DNA of 64,000 bases. It comes from Conoideocrella luteorostrata (Eukaryota > Ascomycota > Sordariomycetes > Hypocreales > Clavicipitaceae). Position 1 is the first letter of the stretch, and the number at the start of each line of letters is the position of its first letter. The DNA lies in NCBI GenBank assembly GCA_032433595.1, contig JASWJB010000042.1:124001-188000 (forward strand). Reading direction: 5' to 3'. Shown here in pieces: positions 54,901-64,000 of the stretch. Under the pieces are notes generated by a model that did not search any database, was not told the DNA's origin, and worked only from the letters and a program-made list of their open reading frames with translations. Position numbers and translations under genes: made by a program.

Positions 54901-55819
54901 GAAGTTGTAAAGGGCATCCTGCAGACCGATACGTTCTGGACACACATTTCACATGACGTCCTGCACTTTGGATGCGTTGACGCCAAGAGAGATCTCGTCT
55001 GGAACATCAACAGTAACACCACAGAGGCTCTCTCGCACGCCGAGCTGGTCTTTGACGCCAACTTTCGTACACCAAAGGAGGTCTTACTTGCGCTTGTTAC
55101 CCAAATTGCTGGCGATTGGGCGCAAATGTCTTGCACGAACTGCATGGATGGCCAGGGGGACTGGGTTGGGTGTGTGGTGCCTCCCCCAGCTTATGGACAT
55201 TTGACGATGTGGGCGTGCGCGAATTGCATCAGGAGGGGTATTGCTAGAAGTTGCTCCTTGAGGCTCCAGGCAGCGCAGTTTCAGGCTCCGCAGAGCATGA
55301 GTGAGTGGCCGGGGATCATGGAATCTTGAGACTTCGTCTTGGTCTTTGAGCTGACTTCCTGCTTTAGTGAATGCCAACATGCCTGCGTATCATGGACAGG
55401 TTGGCTGGGTTCCCGCGCTTCCACGAGAAACAGTGCCGGATGAGCTCGTCACTGGGGTTGATCTCATCGGCTTCGCTGACGCTGCCGCGATAATCAATCG
55501 CGCCATAACCGAACGCTCCGACGACGTGAGCGTCCCAATGGACACTGAGTCTGTCACCGACTCTCCAATCGCGCCTGCCGCTGGCGGCAAGCCCAGCGAG
55601 GAGCCCAGCGAGGAGCCTGCCAACAATGAAGAGAATGCTCACGAAGCGGACATCAACGTCGAGCAGGGCGAGGAGCAAGCTGACAAAGAGGCGGAGTTTG
55701 ACCTCTGCATCCCCATCACCGAGGAGAACCTTGCGGATATGGAATGGGACAAACTCATTAATGAACCATTGATGACCATGGAGGAGCTGGACAAGGAGCT
55801 CGAGGGATGGTATGAGTAG
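54901..55819 (+). CDS. DUF3716-like Cys-rich protein with acidic C-terminus (start uncertain)
   Basis: Coding from about 54901 to 55300, a 67-bp phase-1 intron (GTGAGT to CTTTAG, branch GCTGAC), then 55368-55819. The first part has ILQTDTFWTHISHDVLHFG and a Cys cluster: MSCTNCMDGQGDWVGCV, then ACANCIRRGIARSCS. CxxC...C followed by CxxC...C is the pattern of the fungal DUF3716 family, seen in many uncharacterised nuclear proteins. The second exon is acidic (Glu/Asp-rich) and ends MEELDKELEGWYE. The 5-prime end is unclear. An in-frame ATG at 54844 is cut off by a TAG just before the conserved block, while an exon from ATG 54740 could splice to 54901 in phase. Function is unknown. Confidence 0.65.
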
Positions 55820-58324
55820 CTGTGCACGCATGCAGAGCTGCAAGAAGGAAAACGAGTTATGATGAAAAGTGCAAGATGAGACTATTGGAAGGGATATGGC
55901 ACGGTATTGATGTGCTTTGCTCGGGATGGGCATAGATAGCTATGAAGAAGTTCCTCAGAAGCGGACTCTGTTTTGGCCATGGGGCTTGGCTTTAGCTATG
56001 AACAGGTTCAAGATAGGACGCCATTAACAAGATGCCTCGGAATTGGAGAGCTAGTAACAAAAATTTGAGCCTGTTTGTGCAGATGAACTGCGAGGTGGAG
56101 TGAGGTCAAGGAGCAGCGATACATTCCTCTCTCCTCCGACAACGCCAAACCGGGCAAGAAGCTTTCTGCAGAGTTCCGTCACTCAATGTTGAAAGGCCTT
56201 CTAGAACGTACACTAGAGATGAGCGGAAGGAAACAACCAGGAAACAACCTCCAATGAGAATTCTTGTAGCCGTCGGAGCCCGCTGAGCAGAAGTCCGGTA
56301 TGTTGAGACCGGACCCTGCACAGTCCACGGCCGCTGAGCGACTGGGAGCAGGGCCAACTCATTGGACGGACAATTGGAAGCCTCAAGCAATACGGATCAT
56401 CTGCATCTAGAACAGACGGAGAGGGCGAAATATGAACTAGCGCCGCAGCATCATGTATCTGGCCGCATATCCCGCAGAATGTAACCGTGGAACTGTCGAG
56501 CCGGCCCTAGCAGGCCAGGCACCACCATGACCAGCCCCCAGCTCTTGAAACCGGTATCTGCGAAACCTGCCCGTTCTAACACGGACCTGTGCAGCCGTCA
56601 CACGAGGTTTCTCTCAGCAGTTCGTTTGTGCGCGGCAACCACCAGCCCATCCATTTACGTTGAAGACTACTCTCCGTGCTGCCTCAGCACGTGGCCACGT
56701 AAGCTGCCTGGTGCTCACCTCTAATCCCCTAGATTGACGAGATGTAAGATAGAGTGAAAGCCTATGGGTTCGCTCCTGTAAGTGGTGTTGTTGGGCATGA
56801 CCTTGATGGAGCTGAGCTGCTATTTCGTGCACGGCAATTCGACAGTTGGGACGAGCATGTACGTCTAGACATAGAGTTGCGGGCTGACGGAAAACATCGG
56901 CGCGTGGATGCATAAACAGGGATGAGTTGCAAACGCGGGGGGAATATGTGGAAGGATAACATTCAATTAGCTGCCAGTCATAATTAGTCCTGCGCGGCAA
57001 TCTTTAGAACGGGCGCCCATGACAAGTGCACGCAGGTTATCGCGCGGTCGATCCAATCGCAGCGACGTCCAGGGTTGAGTAGCTGCCCAAACGGTACGGA
57101 GTCCAGGAAATCCAGGCTGTGCAAGCTGTATGACGGCGGAGCACAATATATTTTCTGTTTGTCCAGTTGGAAGACCGCGGGACTCATCAGGGTGCGTCAA
57201 TTGCGGGTTATTGCGGCATTGAGTTGTACACTGTGTAGCTTGCGAGACATAGACAACGTGGCAGCCGACAAACGACCAAAGCCTGGCGGTATTTTCCTGG
57301 AGTGCCCTATCTATCGTCCGACGTTCCCGCTTGGTGACCAGTCGATGTCGATTGCTCCACAGAGTTCGTATCCATCGCGCGCTTTGATCCGTTACTGAGT
57401 CGGAAATGCACTGACCGACTTCCCGTCCAGGGTGGGGGACTGGACTCTGCTGTCTGTGCTGGGCGATTTGTGTGATGAGGCTTCCTTGTTTGCTTTCATC
57501 CGCCTTAGCTCTGCAGAGCCATCATCATTACCACATTGCTGTGGCAATCTGGGTCCAAACAGGACCTGTGTGCTTTTCGACATAATTCGAGGCAGACTGA
57601 AGGTCTCCAGCGGCCGCCGGGCAAAGAGTGGGGACTGGAGGCGCCTCTTGTGCCTCTTTGGGAAGGTGCGGACACGTGCCGTGCTACCATCCTCTTCAGG
57701 CTGAGCGTCTGCCATCTGACCCGAAGGACACTCACCAGACTATCTGCACGCATTGGGGGCTGCTGGACAGAATGGAGCTGCTATCAGATTCGTCCTCTCA
57801 GACCGTTGACCCGGGTCCATGCGTCCTTGCGGCCCAGTCGCGTCTGGGCTTCTTCCTCTTGGCTGTTCTGCGGGGAGACTGTGCTGCCCCGGTCGGCCGG
57901 TCAGCAGAACTAGACGATTCGGGATAGCAAAAGGCCCAAGGCTTAGCAGTTTGGAGCCAAGAACTTTGCGATAATGGTATGCCGTGAACAAAATGCCCCT
58001 GTCTCTTTCGTCCCGCAGCCGGGCCCTCGCGCGCTGGATTGAGAAGGTCCCCTTGGCGATCTCTGGTGCGGACCCTCCACAGCTGACTCCAAGTCGTGAC
58101 CGAGATGCACTCGGCGCCAATGTCATACGCCGGGGGACGTTGAGTAGCATCTTCGAAAGTGATGGGTTAGGCGATTGGAGCTGCTTATCTTGCGTAGTTG
58201 CCCCGGAATATAATATACCTGTCCGCCTCTATGTCATGCCGTGTCGTGTCGTGTCGTGTTGTGCGTTTCTGTTTTCTCGTATCCTCTGCTGGTGACCGCC
58301 TCATTGTTCGCCTGCCTGGTTAGA
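55820..58324. other. Intergenic, no gene seen
   Basis: About 2.5 kb. Frames such as 56614-57000 minus and 57536-57913 plus have no family resemblance. A CGTGT pentanucleotide run near 58238-58258 lies in the probable leader of the S28 peptidase gene. Confidence 0.55.
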
Positions 58325-60143
58325 ATGCGTCTCTCTGTCTTTGCCGCGGCCGTTGCGGCGCTGGCCGGCTCCGTGAATGGCCTCCACGCAAAGCAAGAGC
58401 TGGGTTACATCCCTCTCATCCCCGAGGATGCCGAGTCACCGCGTGGCATCTCCAAGAGAGCCACGAACCCGAACATAAAGGCCGCTACTTTTCAGCAGCT
58501 GATTGACCACAAAAACCCTTCCCTGGGGACGTTCACCCAGCGGTATTGGTACAATGCGGAGTTCTACAAGGGCCCCGGGGCGCCCATCATTTTGAATGCG
58601 CCCGGCGAATATGCTTCAGACAACTTCGTCGGATATACCACGAACCTCACCCTCCCGGGTGTGTTCGCTCAGACTAACGGCGGCGCTGCTCTCATCCTTG
58701 AGCATCGATATTGGGGTAAATCATCTCCCTATCAAACCCTCACCACCGAGTCTCTGCAGTACCTCACGCTCGACCAATCCGTCCAGGACCTGATCTACTT
58801 CGCCAAGAACGTCGACCTGCCTTTTGACCCGCAGGGCACATCCAAGCCCGACAAAGCCCCCTGGGTCCTTTCGGGATGCTCCTACCCCGGCGCTCTCGCG
58901 GCTTGGACTCAAGACCTCGCCCCGGGAACGTACTGGGCTTATCATTGCTCCAGCGCTGTTGTGGAAACCATCGGCGACTACTGGCAGTACTTTGCGCCAA
59001 TTGACCAGGCCATGCCCAAGAACTGCAGCACCGACATGAAGAAGATCAACTCGTACGTCCAGAAGGTGCTCACGACTGGAACTGACGACGCCAAGAAGTA
59101 TCTCAAGAGCAAGTTTGGGTTTACGAATATTGCCGATGACGACTTTGTGAGCGCCATCATTGGCGCCTTGCCCAGCTGGCAGAGTCAGCAGTTCTACTCT
59201 GGCTACGGAACCATTTTCCGCGTTTGCGATTGGGTCGAGGTATGTGCATCGGGGTGTCTTCCAACTTTCCATTCGTCGAAACTAACCCGATTTCTAGGGT
59301 TTCTGGCCAGGCTCCAACCAGACAACGGCTCCAGGACCTGAAGGGGCGGGATTGTGCAAGAGTTTGAAGGGATTCGCCAAGTTCTGGAGAGAGTACCAGC
59401 TTCCTGGCCCTGGTGGTAAGCAACGAGCTGCCGATGGAATGAGACGAGTATTGTTACTAAGACGTTTTCTTAGCTTGCGGCGACAACACAACGTCTTGCT
59501 ACGACTCGCACGACCAGAATGCTCCCATGTACAAGGACACCTCTGTCGAGAACCCTTACAACCGTCAATGGATGTGGTTCCTCTGCAACGAAGCGTAAGG
59601 TCACCCGTTCTATTTTCTCTCTCTCTCTCTCTCTCTCTTTCAGTTTTGTTTTTGCACGACTCTTTATATATAGTGATATCCCGTTCTGACTCTCGCAGCT
59701 TCGAATACTGGCAAGCCGGCTCCCTGCAATCAACCGTTGGATACCCAGCCCCCATCTACAACGTCGAATACTTCCGCAAGCAATGCCCTCTCTTCTTCCC
59801 CGAAGTCAATGGCCACCAAGTCGGCATGGTGAAGGGGGTCCGCGCCGAGGACGTCAACCGCCGCACCGGAGGTTGGGACAACGTCAACACCACGCGCTTG
59901 CTCTGGGTAAACGGCGAGTACGACCCGTGGCGCTCGGCGTCCGTGGCGAGTGACTTCCGACCAGGTGGTCCATTTAAAGGTGATGAAGAGAGACCATCAT
60001 ACGTGATTCCCAAGGCGGCGCATTGCAATGACATGATTGTGAGGAATGCGGCTGTGAATGAAGGCGCGAAGAAAGTTGTTGACGCCGAAGTGAAGAAGAT
60101 GAAAGAGTGGGTGGATGCGTTCTACAAGCAAAAGAAGGAATAG
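58325..60143 (+). CDS. Secreted serine peptidase of family S28 (prolyl endopeptidase/carboxypeptidase type)
   Basis: Four exons (58325-59239, 59298-59415, 59474-59594, 59699-60143) with introns of 58, 58 and 104 bp give 532 residues. The signal peptide is MRLSVFAAAVAALAGSVNG; a basic GISKRA site suggests propeptide cleavage. Catalytic residues: Ser in VLSGCSYPGALAAW (about S186), Asp in NGEYDPWRSAS and His in AAHCNDM. ILEHRYWGKSSP and FRVCDWVEGFWPG are S28 hallmarks. Length and layout match fungal acid prolyl endopeptidases such as that of Aspergillus niger (526 residues), which cut after Pro at low pH. Several N-glycosylation sites fit secretion. The Met at 58241 is upstream in frame but would spoil the signal peptide. 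Intron 3 carries a (TC)n microsatellite. Confidence 0.93.
59615..59638 (+). repeat. (TC)n microsatellite in intron 3 of the S28 peptidase gene
   Basis: About twelve TC units in a row inside the intron 59595-59698. It lengthens that intron to 104 bp against 58 bp for the other two, and probably varies between strains. Confidence 0.9.
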
Positions 60144-60671
60144 ACGACGTAAATGGAGTTTGGACATTGGAACTTTTTGTATAAACGGAGATATGAACCT
60201 ATATATGCGTCACGGCCCAGGCTGGAGGTGATTTAAATTGTACATACATTGCATACAAACTCGTAAAACACACTATAACATCGCAGATCAATTTGACGAC
60301 CTCATCTCACAAGAGTGTTGTATGCGTAATACTTCAGCCAGCAGTCTTGGTTGTCATTTACAGTAAAACTACATTTCGCATTAATATGGTACGATCTTTG
60401 ACCTACGATGACTTCCGTGGTCACAAGTTAAATTTAGTTTCCAGGCGGATTTCTCTTAAATTTAATTCTCCCTTGTCAATACCGTGAGAAAAGCCACCAG
60501 CTTGGCAAAGTAGCTGGTAAATTAAATCAGTGCTCTTCAACATCTATGACTATCCAGTATAAAATTGAGATTACAGTACTTTATACAACAATGATAGTAA
60601 ATATAACTACGAAGCTTTAATTACCGGTGTTAAAATACAGTCTATTTCAACAATACATCAGGAACTCGCTC
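60144..60671. other. Intergenic between convergent genes
   Basis: About 530 bp of AT-rich 3-prime flanking DNA; no gene seen. Confidence 0.6.
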
Positions 60672-62887
60672 TCATGTTATATTCTTGCGACCGTTTATGT
60701 GCGTTAGAACCGCAATACCAGCCCAAACAAGTGTAATAGTCGGCATCACCCACGGAGACCTAAGAAATAGCTCTCGTCTCCATCCGTCTATCAGTAGAAG
60801 CGCAACCAAACTGGTACCTATCGCCAGGAGGAAAATAGTAAGGAGCCGCATAATAGGCCATAGCCTGTGCGGTGTTCTCCGCGCAACGATACTTAGAATA
60901 GCCATAACGAATATTGTAATACCCGTAGCTATGTAACCGTAAGCGAACTGTAGTTAGTATTAGCGTAAGAATGAAATAACTAGAAGGATTTAAAGCAGGA
61001 AAATAACCCCGCACATACCGCTAACTCATACCTGTCCCACGTCTTGCTCTGTACTAAATGTTGATACCATCCGTCTTTTATATCTGATAAATTTGTGGGG
61101 GTTTTCTGGGAAGTCATATCATCGAGATTGATCCCGAAAGCCGCAAAAAGCGAGTTCCTCATGGACATACTCAAGATATATATACAATATATAAGCGTTG
61201 ATAGCTCATCCTCTAGCCCTAGCGGAGGAGCATCGTCAAGCAAGTACGACCCGTTCGCGATCATAAGCCAGACCCGGTCAGGTATAGCGGTTATATTATT
61301 TAGGGCCTCTCTGATGGTGTCAAAGGTGCTGGGAATTTTTGGTGGATAATCAGCAAAAAACTCCTGAATCGAGGCATTTAAGTAATCTTGGACACCGATA
61401 CCTGTCCCGGCACGGGCGCCATTAATTAGGTCTGCGATACGGTCAATGCGCGTGAATTGGCTTATAATCTTTGACCATAAAAGATACTGTGTGAAGCCCT
61501 GCATAAATAAAACGAGGGCCAGGTGGAATGGCAGATGTAAGCACACCCAAAACTGCTGGCGCAACGGCGGAAGATAGAAGGGTGATTTTAACCAGTCAAA
61601 ACAGATCAAGAACACCAAGTAAATCGTGATGGTGGCGGCGGCGACAAGGATTATGGTCAAAAAATCTTCAGGTGGTCGTAAGTAAAGGTTGCAAATGCTA
61701 CAATGCCAAGTAACGATCGCACTTACCCCAGGCACCAGGATTCTTCAATATGATTACCACTCCTTTCGCCAATTGCTGAACGCCTTCACCCAGTATCATT
61801 ATGGTAAGTAGTGCCATGCGTTTCATTATATGTGTCTCAGTGAGACTGCCAACTGTATATAGGTTTGACAACAGAATAGTGGCAATGGCTTCAGCACCTG
61901 CAATGAAGTACCATGCCCTATACGCTCGAGTTTGGGCCACATATTTAAAGCAAAAACTGATGCCTAGATAGGCAGAGGCAGCGGCAGCGTGGAGGGCGAT
62001 CTGTAAGAAAAGTAGCATGTGCGATTTTCTATACTTTCTCATCTGCCATAAAGTCAACGCATACTCCACAACTAAGCATGCGCGCGAGCATGAAAGAATG
62101 AGAGCTGTAGTAGTTAGCCAGGCGATGCCACGCTTATGATAGTCCAGACTTGATGAAGAGCGTGCTTACACATAGTTCGCAAGGAGTTTGGATCCTGATC
62201 GTTCGGGCTGAAATTCGGAGCGACAACAACGAAGCCAATCAAGACGCCGAGTTGAATCGCTCTAGTAATGCGAGCTGGATTGTAAAACATTAGCCCACCA
62301 CGGAGAGCTAAATTAGGGGTGTTGCTTGGCGGGAAAAGTATTACCGAGGACACTGTCGGCGATGTAGCGCACATCAAACATTGCAACCTGAAACCAGGTA
62401 AGCCAGAGCAAGCTGTTGTCTCTTGGTGTTAGTGTTTATATTGGATTAAAATATAAGGGGAGGGGATGTGACAAACCAGAAATATCCAATAGAGGCCTTG
62501 AATTTGGCTTGATCCGTGACTTGTTGCGTGTCGGAATAAATATTATAGGTGGCGGCAAAGAAGAGATCATGAAAGACTTCAAGGAGCGTCGGTTCTCTAT
62601 ACTAATCATGCTAACGACAGACTTTATTAGTTTCTTATCATTGAACAGAGTGCAGGGAGCTTCATGAAAATAGTGTTAAAGTAGACACGCACACGTTTCA
62701 ACTGTGGAAGACCTTCATCGTTGAGTCGGTCTTCATTGCTGAATTTGTTGCTCACATCGTCGACGCACTGCCGGTCGCGTGAGTCAAATAAATTGTCGCA
62801 AACTGTGTCTGCGCGACTAACGAGCGGACTGCTCAAGACTCGCAGCTTCGTGTGCTGGTTTCGATGTCCATGACTTTCTCCTGACAT
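60672..62887 (-). CDS. LtrA-like (low temperature requirement A) multi-pass membrane protein
   Basis: Seven exons: 62887-62689, 62594-62477, 62412-62345, 62274-62170, 62104-61727, 61665-61019 and 60947-60672, giving 596 residues. The introns are 61-94 bp, and the last has a perfect TACTAAC branch site. The joins rebuild the LtrA landmarks: TKLRVLSSPLV near the N-terminus, EVFHDLFFAATYNIYSDTQ or a close variant, LLWLTWFQVAMFDVRYIADS, and MKRMALLTIMILGEGVQQLA, the most conserved helix. Further hydrophobic segments follow (TIILVAAATITIYLVFLICF, MRLLTIFLLAIGTSLVALLL). The protein is a membrane protein of unknown role; bacterial LtrA was named for growth at low temperature. The first junction is the least certain. 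The gene is more AT-rich than its neighbours, and no frame break is needed, so it appears intact. Confidence 0.8.
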
Positions 62888-64000
62888 CCTGACTGGAGTT
62901 TCCTGCCCTCTACATGGCTCTCCAAAGCCTGATTCTGAATGACTGCACTGTGACTTCCGCGAAATGGCAGTAGAGTGTATGGAATCTATAAGTTCTGGCA
63001 GAGTCAAGCGATGCAGCAATATAGTTTGTCATAAAGTATGGTTGAATACTTAAATTTTGTACTTAACAAGTGAAAGGCTTAATGTCTCTGAAGAACTAGC
63101 AGAGGCTTTTTCTAAAACTGAGGGCGCCATGCTTGAGCGCTGCTCACTTACTTTTGCATTTCTAACAGTACCAGACCTGAATCATTACTATGTGACGGCC
63201 CCTTGCCAATAACGTGACCAATTGCGCTGCAATGTGAGCATATTGCATCGGATTTCATCCGTCGCACAGACCTATCTTTCGGGGGGTGGAGCCAGACCGT
63301 CAAGGCATAATTGCCAGGAACCCATTGAGCAACTACCGAGTACGGAGTTCCATTCGCTAGAATACAGCCACCGTTGCATCCGTGGAGGCGCAGCATAATT
63401 GCCTTTCGTGAATTTCTGCATCAAGTTAGCAGTTAACTAATCCGTAGTACTAGCCTTACCACACTGGCAGATTCGCACTCATTGCAAAGTTAACCCCTTT
63501 AACCCCCCATTTCTTGCACAGGGCCGTCATTATGACGCGCTCTCTCTGTCTAAATTAAGTCAAAATTTCGGCGGAGGCGACCTGCGCCCCCCAGACCACT
63601 TGATATCTCGTACTAGCTGCCAACTTGGGGAAGTGGCTTGGTACTTATTTTCTGGAGAAGGCTGTGCACTTGGAATGAGTGTAGGAACAGCCGGTATTGA
63701 TGTGATTCGACGCTGGCTAGGATCAATATTTGACCGGGTGTAACTGATGGAGTCCGGGGACACAGCCGCCGGGTTAGAGTCACAAATCCGCTTGCTTAAT
63801 CCCAAAAGAGCGCTCCCGGGCTAACGCCTTACTATTCACTATCAAGCATGTGTTTACCTTTAGTTGCTGTCTATCTCGAGTAGCCAGTTCCCGGTTCCAC
63901 ATATTATCTACGGAGGCATCAACGAGTCATGTATAGTTGCCCCAAGCCTAAGAGAAGCTGGCAGTTTGAGATTTGCCCTGCCGGACAGCACAACTCTACA
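62888..64000. other. Right end, promoter of the LtrA-like gene and unassigned DNA
   Basis: No gene can be supported. An 82-codon minus-strand frame (63148-63396) with two CxxC-like pairs has no recognised family and no splice partners. One copy of the TACGGAGT motif lies near 63340. The window may cut off a gene beyond 64000. Confidence 0.5.

Noticed and set aside
63148..63396. 82-codon minus-strand frame with CxxC-like pairs
   Set aside because: No family match, no splice partners, short and in AT-rich DNA.
1..64000. CRISPR array, rRNA genes, complete transposon or telomere repeats
   Set aside because: No regular spacer repeats, rRNA signatures, transposase frames or TTAGGG runs were seen on either strand.

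Overview
The window reads as nuclear DNA of a filamentous ascomycete (Pezizomycotina). Its genes carry short introns of about 50-105 bp with GTRNGT donors and CTRAC branch sites. It contains a histone H2A.Z gene, an RRM/R3H protein of Pin4/Cip2 type, a DUF3716-like protein, an LtrA-like membrane protein and a secreted S28 peptidase. Hypocreales is my best guess from the mix of genes, but nothing here proves it. All exon joins below were built by hand from splice signals, reading phase and family resemblance.

The left 36 kb looks like accessory, AT-rich, gene-poor DNA. It holds an intronless 1326-residue synthetase with the layout of epsilon-poly-L-lysine synthetase (2306-6286, minus), a secreted TNT-domain NADase (10831-11592), a decayed fragment of a BBE-type oxidase (about 12742-13030), a secreted SRPBCC-like protein (14896-15507) and an intact secreted BBE-type FAD oxidase (16078-17794).

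From about 16 to 35 kb lies a candidate sterol/triterpenoid tailoring cluster. It has a 3beta-HSD/C4-decarboxylase-like SDR (18842-19924), four cytochromes P450 (20072-21756, 22656-24300, 27026-28672, 29672-31357), an Fe-less seven-helix rhodopsin-like membrane protein (24892-26113) and a broken 3-ketosteroid delta1-dehydrogenase (33568-35154). The set recalls the tailoring part of the helvolic acid pathway, but no oxidosqualene cyclase or acyltransferase is in the window. Either those genes lie elsewhere, or the pathway starts from an existing sterol such as ergosterol, or the cluster is partly dead.

From about 36 kb on, the sequence looks like conserved chromosome: an MDR reductase (36281-37538), the RRM/R3H protein (39197-41126), a Ulp1-fold protein lacking the catalytic Cys (47378-49066), a GNAT (49886-50365), H2A.Z (51737-52684), a small zinc-ribbon protein (53244-53861), a DUF3716-like protein (54901-55819), the S28 peptidase (58325-60143) and the LtrA-like protein (60672-62887). 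The gene desert at 41-47 kb is packed with copies of the short palindrome TACGGAGTA/TACTCCGTA. No rRNA, confident tRNA, CRISPR array or complete transposon was found.
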